A DNA stretch of 64,000 nucleotides from Adineta ricciae (lineage: Eukaryota; Rotifera; Eurotatoria; Adinetida; Adinetidae). The translations under genes were made by a program, and so were the position numbers. Where the stretch lies: contig CAJNOJ010000320.1 of NCBI GenBank assembly GCA_905250025.1, positions 37,657 through 101,656 of the forward strand, given 5' to 3'. Position 1 is the stretch's first letter, and every line of letters begins with the position of its first letter. The notes beneath the pieces are model-generated. The model made no database searches. It was not told the origin of the DNA and worked only from the letters and a program-made list of their open reading frames with translations. This document shows positions 47,758-57,630 of this stretch, in pieces.

Positions 47758-48630
47758 GAGAGGAAAACTCGGGCTTCGTGAGTTACCGGATGGTATTGTA
47801 TATTCTTGAAGAATGGGCAAATCATCAACCTCGATATTCTTTATTTCTTTGATGTGACAATCGAATCGAGATAAATATTGAAGCCGAGAGAGAATTCGTT
47901 CCGCTAAGGTTGTAAATGTCTGTCGTACTGTTGTTTGCAAGTATAAATGTTGAACATCAGGTGTGTGAATCAGAATTGTCTCAATTTCATCGAACGTTAA
48001 TTCAACTTCATCATTCCATAATGTTTATCGTCAAAATGAATGATCGATCAATGAAGGTGAACATGTGTTATCCATACTGTCATTCAGAATGTGTATTTTT
48101 AGATGGCAAAGATTTGGATAAACAGCAAGAATAATTGGAACAACGATTACTTGAATTGAACGAATGGAAACAAAGCGAAGACAAGGCGATTGACGTCATT
48201 TGTACAGCGTTCAACTATTGATACAACCGAGATCGACATGACGAAGTGATGGAAATGCGCCGGAAAACACATCATGCGCTAAGTATTGCGGTGTAGTAAA
48301 TTTTGATTTATATAGAAATGACAAATGTGTTAGACGATGAACTACTTTTGGATCATTTTGTGAAATATACTGTGAATTCTTATCACATAGAACCAATTGC
48401 CGGAGATTTGTAAATTCTTTGAGATCAATTACTAATCGATTTACAGAAGACATAAAAGGTTTTACTGACATCCAATCTATAGTTTTATCGAAAACTAAAG
48501 ATAAATTTCGACTGGACTGTAAAAGATCGTTGAATCGTGAGTTGAGTCTTGCGAAAGCCCGATATAAATCAGGAGTTTGAATAAATGTGAACAGATGGAA
48601 CACTAACTCATTTGGTCAATGTTCGAATGT
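47758..48630 (-). pseudogene. Remnant of an F-box gene
   Basis: The minus strand reads FEH*PNELVFHLFTFIQTPD then LYRAFARLNSRFNDLL. This is an F-box start in which the leucine expected in FEHLPNEL is replaced by a TGA, and no ATG precedes it. A later piece (FDEIETILIHTPDVQHLYLQ, then TFTTLAERILSRLQYLSRF) is the C-terminal part of the same family. Between the pieces, at about 48010-48200, lies unrelated plus-strand protein-like sequence (MCYPYCHSECVFLDGKDLDK). The gene is therefore broken by at least one stop and probably an insertion. Confidence 0.6.
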
Positions 48631-48640
48631 CGTATGTGAT

Positions 48641-49613
48641 TCACTTAGAAGATATTTTCAACAAATTCGAACATTTCATATCCAGCTGTCGCTTACATTG
48701 ATGACATTCCAGAGAACCTTTTTCACGCATTAAAATAGAGAAATCAATTGGTCTATGTTTTGCATACTCGAGACGATCGTTTGCGAGATAAATAATCGGC
48801 CGTTGCTGTGAAATTAATGTTTTTTTCCTATGAACACATTGAAACAAACCTCACATTATTTTTTAGTTCTTCACAGTCTTCGTAATGACCTATGAAGAGA
48901 ATCTTTCCCTTTCGGTATTGTTCATCTATTTCCATGAAAGAAACATCATTCACCTGAGTGTATTCAGGTGATTTACAAATTGATGATTGATATACAATGG
49001 GGACGTTATTATCGTCTTCCAATCGAATGACACAATAAAGTTGTTGATCAAAATGAATCGTTGGTATATCTTTGTCAGAATCAGATACTACAAATAATGG
49101 AATGCTATGCGATTATTTCACTAAGCACTCTTACTCGTCGTAGCATAAACTGGGTACCAACTGTTGAACAGTCGGAAGGTCGTTGTGTAAAGCTTCACTA
49201 TTTGATTTGTAGCGCTTGTAGGTAGCTGGATTACAAACAAGTAATTGAACTGAATGATTTTCATCGAGACAAAATCGGCGTTTAAATTCGTCTGGTGCGT
49301 CGTTTTCAGTAATGATTTCATTCAAAGAAACGATACGATCGTAATCTTTGAGACAAGCACGATACACTAAACTGGACAGTGATCTGTCGGTTAATCGTAA
49401 ATAATGAACTCGTCGTTGTTTATGATATGCAAGTGTGATACCTAATCGTTGTTTTGGAATTGCGCGTTGCATTGTACATAATCGGATGTCATCGTTTTCA
49501 TACATAAGATCAGAATTTTTATCATAACTGACCTCATCTAAAGTAGAAATCAGCATACATAAAACACATCTCGACTCCGAGTGATTCTCAAATGTTTGAA
49601 GTCTTCGAGGCAT
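48641..49613 (-). CDS. PDZ-like domain protein, unknown role
   Basis: The ATG at 49613 opens MPRRLQTFENHSESRCVLCM. Residues about 45-140 fit a PDZ-type fold: QRLGITLAYHKQRRVHYLRL, then SLVYRACLKDYDRIVSLNEI, where the glycine-rich carboxylate loop and the 'GD.I..VNG' segment have diverged. Further exons (LEDDNNVPIVYQSSICKSPE; KILFIGHYEDCEELKNNVR; AKHRPIDFSILMREKGSLEC) end at 48641. The join after the first exon does not keep frame with the obvious donor, so an exon limit is wrong or the gene is damaged. PDZ domains bind C-terminal peptides at membranes; this style resembles divergent nematode/rotifer PDZ proteins. It starts 20 nt after the stop of the upstream gene. Confidence 0.5.
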
Positions 49614-49633
49614 TTATTTACTGTAATAATCAT

Positions 49634-50330
49634 TTAGCTATATCTCAAACATTTTTTATGGATTTTATCCAAATCTGCTGCTGCTTCTGTGACCGTTCCA
49701 TCACAATCATAATATTCAATTACCCGACCGAATCTGTTAGTATCAGTATTCTCATCGATTAAACAAGATCTTATATTATTGCATTTGCTCACTGGTACCA
49801 TAACGTAGTATCGAAATGATTCTCCATTGTCACACCCGCGAAGTAAATACACGCAATCGTCAATGTGTTGTTCTGCAATAAATCTCAGCCTGTCAGCATA
49901 GCATTCAAATTGTCTCTGAAAAGCACAACTTAAAATGATCTTTCTAATTAGAACAGAATACCTGTAGATTTTTGTACTGAGTGATCATCGAATGAAAATA
50001 CGTTTTGCTTGTCTAAAATATTTCTCGTATTGAATAGTTAAATGATCTACCAAAAGCATCTTTATTTAAACACGAAATTGCCTATATTTTGTTCCGAGTT
50101 ACTAACATCGCTTTATCTTTTATTCATTCTGTTGATAACGTCAACAAAGAGTGAAACATTTGTTACAATTGTGCAATTTTCCTTTTCTCATTGCATTTCT
50201 ACCATCAATTGTTGATAAAGTATCTGCCAGTGATCCAAATTCGTACTTCAGTAGAAATTCTAAAAATAGATGACACTTGTCAGAAGAAAACAAGATATTT
50301 CTGCTGTAAATAACCCCGCACAATTCATCT
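49634..50330 (-). CDS. Unidentified gene just upstream of the PDZ-like gene
   Basis: Three protein-like exons can be read leftward: about 50155-50260 (EFLLKYEFGSLADTLSTIDG, ending NCNKCFTL), about 49974-50020 (TSKTYFHSMITQYKNLQ), and 49634 to about 49920 (RQFECYADRLRFIAEQHIDD, then CVYLLRGCDNGESFRYYVMV, ending KIHKKCLRYS). The last two join in frame. It contains many Cys and mixed charge, no membrane segment and no recognised domain. The true start was not found. Confidence 0.4.
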
Positions 50331-50494
50331 CTGTTCTTGACAAATCTTGTCCTCCTTCTATTCTATGTGCGTTGGCCAACTCGATTAATTATCTCAGATA
50401 ACAGATCTCCATATATTAGTCGAAGTGTTTCTTCTGTATGTCTCTCATATCATTTGTATTCTTTTTTCAATAACTTCTATTGATCTCGTGGAAA

Positions 50495-50686
50495 ATGCGT
50501 CCAGCTTATGCAGGTCCAGCTTCATCTTCGTCACGTTGGCGTGCGACACAGGATCCAGGTAAAACCTCAGCTACATCAAATGCTGCGGGTTATCGTTCAG
50601 TTGGTCTTGATGTCAATCCTGCGTCATTAACAGCATCGAATCTTCCACAAGAACAACAACCGGAAAATGAAGAGAAAAAACAATAA
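50495..50686 (+). CDS. Small disordered protein (63 aa), unknown
   Basis: A single exon from ATG 50495 encodes MRPAYAGPASSSSRWRATQD and ends NLPQEQQPENEEKKQ. It is Ser/Ala/Thr/Pro-rich with an acidic-basic tail and is predicted disordered. Codon use resembles the neighbouring genes, and an attaaa-like signal follows within about 80 nt. It may be a complete micro-protein or the last exon of something longer; nothing upstream supports the latter. Confidence 0.4.
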   Translation: MRPAYAGPASSSSRWRATQDPGKTSATSNAAGYRSVGLDVNPASLTASNLPQEQQPENEEKKQ

Positions 50687-50939
50687 ATTCTTTTTTTGTA
50701 AGACGAATTTCTCATAGAATTTTATTTATCTCAGCTAATAAAATCGAATTTGAATTCTTATTTATCTTCTCTGACAGAATTAAGACTCAACGAACTCTGT
50801 ATTTTCTCTTCCGCCTCGTTTGTTGTCTTATCTTCCGATTTAGAAGATGACAGATGCAACCATAACCTTGACCTTATTTAAGTTTTACTCAATCATATTC
50901 TGTTCATTTACAATCAATAACCAAATGAAATCGTCTGTG

Positions 50940-52301
50940 TTAAGATTTATGCCAACTAGTTGAATTTGTTGTTAATTTTTCCGTATGTTTATTATGATGT
51001 ACAATGGGCCAATTGTGCATCCAAGGTCCTGAAATGGTTGTATCGAATGGATCATCTTGTTGAAGTTCTTTTATTTGTTCTTTGATCGAATCATGAACAG
51101 CAGCTTCTTGTAATTTAGTTCGATTGATTTTGGACCATTGTTCCCAATCCGGTTTGAAGTTTTCATCGTTTTTCTTCGCCATTAAAATATTTTCTTTCAA
51201 ACCATAGAATCCATTTGGTTCATCAGGTTTTTGCCTTTGACAAATTCATTCAAAAACTTAATCTTCTGGGAGAAAAAAAAACTTTCATCTTACCAGCGTA
51301 AATCCAAACTCCATCGTATTTTCTCACTGAAATTTTCCGTCGATCGATGTGGAACTAAATTATTTAGAAATAAAACTGAACCCAACGGAACTTCGCATGT
51401 GACAACTGTTTGATCATTTATTGGAATTTGTAAAGTTTTCATCATTTCTTCCTCAGGTAATTCGATGTACCATGTACCACCGGCACAACAATTATGTTGA
51501 CAAGTTTTACCCGGACGATGACCACCACGTAAAACTTGCAAACAACCTTAAAAAGAAAACAATGCTGTCGATTATACCTGAATTCATTTGATGGAAACCG
51601 TTTTCTCTATTCGCGTCTAACAGTGGAATCCATGCAGTCACTTGAAGGACATTCCAACATTCTTTATCCAAATCTAGATGAATTTCATCGAATGACAAAG
51701 ATTAATAGGCGACGATCAATTACACGCAGTGTCTTGATGCCAAGGAACCGTGGCTTGTTCTTGATTTGGAACCTAATGCAGAGGAAAATGATCTGGAAAT
51801 TGACGAGATTGTAGAAATTTCTTCACTTTTGTTCGTAAATTCCAAACGGGATGTCCAGCAATGTCCGGACCGAGTAATTGTTTCGCAACATCAAGTAGCG
51901 CATCGCTCGCCCATAATGATGCAACTTCGGGAGGCAAAACACCACGTTTGTGCAGAAGAACAGAAGCATTTGGAAATTGAGCATCGATCGCAGTTAGCCG
52001 TTGGTAAAAACCGACATTTTCATATAAATTTTCAATTTTACCCTAAAAGTCCCAGAAAAATGCCAAATTGATCAATAAGATTTCCTACTGCTCTGTACAA
52101 ATCTTGAGCTAATTCATCAACAGCTCGTTCTATCCCGTGAATGACTGATTTCAATTGATCTCGTTTTAACAAATCATGTTTGATAACAAAGCCATCTTCG
52201 AAAAGTTGTTTAAACTCATTTTCCGTTAGTGGACCTGGTTCGTAATCGCGTTCCCATGCTGCAATCTCTTTCGACAACGGTGGATAACACGAACGATCCA
52301 T
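50940..52301 (-). CDS. Phytanoyl-CoA dioxygenase (PhyH) family 2-oxoglutarate/Fe(II) enzyme
   Basis: About six exons join in frame once short introns are removed: 52060-52107, 51764-51821, 51674-51726, 51547-51577 (31 nt) and one near 51230-51290. The sequence begins MDRSCYPPLSKEIAAWERDY. It contains the Fe(II)-binding HxD in EQATVPWHQDTAYLD, the strand QVTAWIPLLDANRENG, the family's CLQVLRGGHRPG segment, and the distal His of LFLNNLVPHRSTENFSEKIR followed by the 2OG-binding Arg. The C-terminus is a Trp-rich tail (GPWMHNWPIVHHNKHTEK). Members oxidise small molecules such as lipids or osmolytes; the substrate here is unknown. All three metal ligands are present, so it should be active. Confidence 0.85.
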
Positions 52302-52570
52302 ATAAAACGCTTTTCAATTTACCACAATTTCAAATCTCACTGTTACTTTCGATACAAGACAAAGATATTTATATCTACAAGATAAGAAAGAAAAAGTCTT
52401 TTGTTTGACCTATTTATCTTTAACTGTTTTTGGATGTTGTTTAATATTTTTCATGTATAACAAAACGAATGTAATCGGGTAAAAGGGCGAACATTTATTT
52501 TTTTTAACTTTAAAATGAATGTATTACAAGTACTATTTATGAGAAAAGAACAGAAAATGTATATGAAGTT

Positions 52571-55051
52571 TCACATATACATGTACACTGATGATAGGAC
52601 GGATATATGCGACCTATCAGCACGTGTATCGACAGAATAATGATTGGAAGTTAAATTGTTCATATTATTTGAATTACTATTTAAACAATCATTGAATAAA
52701 CCATCGTCACCACGAGCTGTATTATCAATTGTGGATCGATTCGGTGAGAGATAAACTGGATCATAATTACTATTTAATATTGATGTCATATTTGTTATAC
52801 TTGGTAAGTAAATACGATAAAAATATGAAGGAACATTTTGTATATATGGCCAAGGAAGATTCATTAAACATCCACCAATTCGACGATTTAGATTACGAAT
52901 TTGAGAAACTAAAAAGATTATGTCGTAAAATTCAATTGGAATTTCTCCGGGAACATTCGATCGACGTGCTAAAATAAATAAACAACTCTTTTTTTATCAA
53001 AGAATTGATCGTGTGTTTACCTTGAGCGTATTCCGAGAAAGCTTGAACACATTCGTATTGACATTGTGGCCAGAATTTTGTCTCTTCGTTCATCACATTG
53101 ATGTCTAAATTGAAAGCAATTATTATTTTCTTGACAAAGAACAATTTTGTCTGACTTGTTCGAGTGATGATCATCAGTAGAAGAAGAGCAAATTCTTTTT
53201 CATCCAAATGTAAATCACGAATTTTTGTTTCGAATGATCGAAATGAATTTTCCGCTTCGGTTAATTGTGGAACATGTGCATTTAATTCTATGGACAATGT
53301 CGATTCTGCCTGCCAATAATTCCATGTGTATTGATGGTTATTGTACAATGTTTTTATAGAAATTATTCGTGGTAACAATGCCAACATAGCAACAGAATGA
53401 ATGCATGATGAAACGACGTCGTATTTCTCATACATGTTATCAAATCCTTCAAGAAAAGAAAGATTGGATTTGAAGAAAACGCAAAAGAAATAAATATAGA
53501 TATCTTCACTCTCACTGTGTAGATCGTGAGAAGGAAGAAATCGTGTGTCAAAGAGAAAAGTCACATCAGTGAGCAGCGCAAACGAAAGGTAAAGATGATG
53601 GAATATGTTACCAGGAATGGTTTTTTGACAGAAATTTATTACTGATTCAGCATAAGCTGTTAACTGTGATGCCATTGTCCACCAAATCGTTTCGTGAGGG
53701 ACACATCGAGGTAAATCCTGTATTGATAAAAGAAAAGAAACACATCGATGAAGCAAAAATAAAACGAAGCTGTTCAATGTTGTCGAATTATCTTTGCTTG
53801 GCTTTAACAAGAAAAAGAAGCGCATTCATCTTTACCTTTAAATGCATCGTATATGCATTATGTACTTTCTCTATGAACGTTTTTGTTTCCGATGATAATT
53901 TAAGATCAATATCACTGCTTGCAGTAAATACTAAACATGAAAAGTTATCTAACTGAAGAGTAAAAAACGTTAATTGATCTACTTTGTGTTGATTTGGATT
54001 TGATTTTTCGTCGTTTTGCCATTGACGTAATTCGTGCCGAATCAGTTGCTGTTGCCATTGATGTCGAACCATTTTGTAATTGTCGAATACTATTCAGATT
54101 TACACTTTCAAATCATTTACTTTTCTTTGATAAATTTACCTTTCTTTGAAAAGATTCGATTGTCGACCAATACGAGAAGCTAAAATCATTCTGATATGAA
54201 AAGAAAAGAAGATGAACTTTACGTACCATCCATTGACATTCCTTTCTGAACACATTTTCTGAATCGACATGCACGACATGTGACTTTAGATCCGGAACGT
54301 ATTTCACAATTGTTGTTTTCCGCACAACGATACCTCTCCACTGCATTTTCTCGCATCGATCGACGAAAGAAACCCTATTGAAACTCAGTTTGATATTTTT
54401 TGCTAAAATATTTCATTGTTTCTCTCTTACTTTACACGCTTCACATGTTACCGCACCAAAATGAATGCCTGAAGATGGATCACCGCAGACTAAACACGGC
54501 AGTTTCTTGTACAAATCTTCAGTTTTTGGTCCCATCGACTCTATGAACCGAAGTCAAAATAGAAAGATCAAGAAGAAAATGAAATACCGTGAGGTTTCAT
54601 TCCAACTGCTAAACATTTCTGAAATCGACAATATTGACATTGAGTTCTCGATCGTTTCGTGATTGCACAGGAAAAATCTCGTTGACATTTATACTTTTTA
54701 TTTCCATCACCAGTCGAAATTGAACGAAGGAAAAATTTCTAAAAGAAAATCAACTTTTCATTTGCTGATTATTTGATTGTGAAAACTTACTTTGCATGCT
54801 TCACATGTTATTGCTCTAAAGATGAAAGAAACTCAATGAAAGATCAAGAAAAAACGAAGTTGAACTGACCCGCAATGCCAACCTGATGACAAATCACCAC
54901 AGATTTGACAAAATTCATCTTCATTGAAACTCTGTGAACGCCCATACGAAGAAGAATGTTGATTATTACCATAAGACTGTCGCTGATCCAATGTGTAAAT
55001 TTGTTCGTTAAACGGAACAGCCGAATGATCAACGCAAACAACCGTCGACAT
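52571..55051 (-). CDS. Nuclear receptor with two DNA-binding domains (2DBD-NR)
   Basis: Exons right to left encode a short N-terminal region, then a first C4 zinc-finger pair. This runs [14 protein letters not shown] / AITCEACK / KFFLRSI, then [29 protein letters not shown], with P-box CEACKK. After a linker ([15 protein letters not shown]) a second complete domain follows: [60 protein letters not shown], with P-box CEACKG. A divergent ligand-binding domain comes next ([57 protein letters not shown]), and the protein ends in an Asn/Ser-rich tail. This P-box pair is the hallmark of 2DBD nuclear receptors known from flatworms, molluscs, rotifers and crustaceans. It is a DNA-binding transcription factor; the ligand is unknown. 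Confidence 0.9.
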
Positions 55052-56178
55052 TTCCCTGTTTGTGATCAATCTAAAAAAAGAGAAAAATGCGAGTCAATGT
55101 TATCGTAAGTTCATAACAATCTGTTTCTTGTCAGATCATTAAAATAACATTTATCTCTTTCAGTCATGACTGATTCGAATGACAAAAAACGTTTTACCCC
55201 ATCGGCAAAGTCAAACTCGAAGAAAAAAAGATAAAACAATTGTGTAATCGTATTAAATGTTATGTTTTAACAAGCAATATCGCGATTCGATCGTCATTTT
55301 TTGTCATTGATATACATCTTTTCAAGCCACAAGAAACTTATTCGAGAAAAGCAAAACACTGTTTTTAATTTACTTTGAATGAAGAAAGAAAAGTAGGCAA
55401 ATACGAAGTATTGATCAAGATTTTATGATTTGATTTGATTGTTTTCTTTCTGGCAATAAAGCAATATAAAAATTCATGCGAAAAGGCGAAGAGAGTGTTC
55501 AAGAGAAACATGATTGCTAGCGAGTGAAAAACACCTCACAAAAACTTTCCTTCGCTTTGCTTGATCATAAATTTTTCGTTAAAATGATAAGATTAGATTA
55601 CCTGATTGAGTTATATGTAAGTACAGTTCGTGCACAAATGTCTGAGGGTATGTTTGATGACTCGTTGGTTATGACTATGAGAGTGTTATGTTTTTAGCTT
55701 GTCTATAACTTGCTCTGCATACCCGTCGTATGCTTCATTCTTTTTTCTTTCTATTCGCTTCTCTATTCGAAGTCGTCCGTCAACGTCATCATTTACACGT
55801 GAGTTTCATCTTCTTCTCTCTTTCTCGTCGATGATAAAAATCTTCTATTTTTATGTTTCATAGTTAGCCGATTAATTCAAATATTATGCCCCATTCTCTC
55901 TATAAATCATTTCGAACAATACGACCAATAGATATGTGTAATATGTCAACGACTTCTTGTTGATCTGTTATGTTTTCTCTCTCTCTGTCTCTCTTGCTAA
56001 GAAAGAAAAGAAATCTATTGTTGAAACTAGAAATGATTTATTTATAAAATATGCGATTAGTTCACGTGCTAAAAACATCAAAGTATGAAAGTGAAAGAAT
56101 TACACATGAAATAGGTGAAGAAATGCTCAAAAGAAGAAGTCAACTGTATTGATTATGCAATTCTCTAATGGATTCTAT
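55052..56178. other. Intergenic, about 1.1 kb; short CT-rich tracts
   Basis: Likely 5' region of the nuclear receptor gene. It contains CT-rich runs (about 55730-55830 and 55975-56000) but no gene or conserved site that I can name. Confidence 0.4.
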
Positions 56179-57348
56179 TCACAATTGAACCATATTTTTG
56201 AAGAAATAATCTTTATTAAAAGATGAAATAGCTTCTTCTGTTTTCTGCACGTAATATTGAATATGTTCAGTTACTTCTTCTTCATTTTTGAACCAAGTGC
56301 AACTGTAGAAAGTGACGTAAACGGCTGAAAACATAATTTCTAAATACCAGTTCAACTCTTTTAAATGAACCTTATCTTCCATCAATGTCGTATAACTCTT
56401 TTCTTGTTCAAGTAAATCTTGCAATCGTTTTTCTCGTCCATCATTATTATCACCATCATCATCGTCAAACCAAGCTGAAGTAAATTGAAGATCATTATTA
56501 CTAAAAGTCATTGCTGCTTTTTCCCAATCAAGAATTCCTAACACGTGTCCATCGTGTTCATTCACTAAGATATTAGACGAATTTAAATCAGTATGAGTAA
56601 AACGAAATGGAATATTTTCATTGAATACATTCGGATCTCTTTGAATACATTCAACTACTGTTTCCAAAGGTGACAATAAATGTTTGGTCAATTCAAATAA
56701 GAATTCATCGGTTTGAATTCGTTTTATTGCCCAATGTAAATTCCCGATGATATATTCCTTAACTGTGGAAAATGGACCGAGCATTGGACTATCTTCAACG
56801 ATTCCACCAAGTGACATTTCTTCATCTGAAAACGAACCAATTTGATTTTCACCGGAAAGTTTAATTCGACGTAACTGTTTGACATAGTCGATCATTTCTA
56901 AAGTAATTTTGAAAAGAGTCTCCTCGGACATGTTCTTCATGGAGACTTCTAAAGTATTTCCTGGAAGCTTTTCCATCAGAATATACTCAGCAGAGAGAAT
57001 ACTCGTTGTTGAATCATCGGAATAATCGAGTATTTTAGGCACGGGAATAGTTGTATGTTGAAGAACATATTTCATAGTGAAAACTTCGTTTCTTGTTCGA
57101 AATCTTCTCCAATAACGATGTGGATTGGAAACTTTCAAGATCAACTCTTGGGATTTGAATGATTTTGATTGTGTTTCGAGATGAAAAATGAAATTAATTC
57201 GTCCAGATGTTTTCAAATGTTCAAACAAAACACAATGAAGATCAAGTCTTTGCAAAAGTTTATCCAAATTTTCTTTCGTTACCTTCGATAAGATCAAGTT
57301 CACCTCTTCACATTGTTCGCCGTAAGTTGGATGCATAAGAAATTCCAT
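56179..57348 (-). CDS. APH-family small-molecule kinase (aminoglycoside-phosphotransferase fold)
   Basis: Intronless ORF of 389 residues. The N-lobe has LILKVSNPHRYWRRFRTRNE (ATP-anchoring Lys, and Glu of helix C) and a hinge YILMEKLPGNTLE. The catalytic loop is FTHTDLNSSNILV (Brenner motif HxDxxxxN) and the metal-binding segment is VLGILDWEKA (DxD/DFG equivalent). All key residues are intact, so ATP-dependent phosphotransfer to a small molecule is expected; the substrate cannot be told. Such APH proteins are abundant in fungi and bacteria. The lack of introns, against intron-rich neighbours, makes horizontal acquisition possible. A drug-resistance role should not be assumed; many eukaryotic members have metabolic substrates. 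Confidence 0.85.
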   Translation of the reverse strand: MEFLMHPTYGEQCEEVNLILSKVTKENLDKLLQRLDLHCVLFEHLKTSGRINFIFHLETQSKSFKSQELILKVSNPHRYWRRFRTRNEVFTMKYVLQHTTIPVPKILDYSDDSTTSILSAEYILMEKLPGNTLEVSMKNMSEETLFKITLEMIDYVKQLRRIKLSGENQIGSFSDEEMSLGGIVEDSPMLGPFSTVKEYIIGNLHWAIKRIQTDEFLFELTKHLLSPLETVVECIQRDPNVFNENIPFRFTHTDLNSSNILVNEHDGHVLGILDWEKAAMTFSNNDLQFTSAWFDDDDGDNNDGREKRLQDLLEQEKSYTTLMEDKVHLKELNWYLEIMFSAVYVTFYSCTWFKNEEEVTEHIQYYVQKTEEAISSFNKDYFFKNMVQL

Positions 57349-57630
57349 TGTAGAATGGATCTAACAAACACTGTCATGATGATTTTATTCATGGTGATTG
57401 CGCAATGCATGAGTCAATATAAATTTTGACTAAAAAACGGTTTTCATATGTGCTTTTATTTTGAGATTCTTCATCACATTGCGTTGACGTTCTTTGTTCG
57501 ATTCTCTTGCTATTGATAGGACTATTTCTCGACCTATGTGTGTTTTCTTTCGTTCTTTGTTTCCACTCTTTCACTCATTCGTCCAGTGTGCACGTGAGTA
57601 GTGATACAATCAATCATCGGAGTATTTTAG
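57349..57630. promoter_or_regulatory. Divergent region between the kinase and nuclease-helicase genes
   Basis: The genes point away from each other. The right end reads gagtattttag, directly abutting the ATG at 57631, which looks like a splice acceptor and suits spliced-leader addition. Confidence 0.4.

Noticed and set aside
51766-52071. 101-residue plus-strand ORF
   Set aside because: Antisense to PhyH exons that encode the iron-binding HQD region.
56179-57348. Antibiotic-resistance gene
   Set aside because: Only the general APH fold is supported. Eukaryotic members act on diverse small molecules, and nothing points to drugs as substrates.
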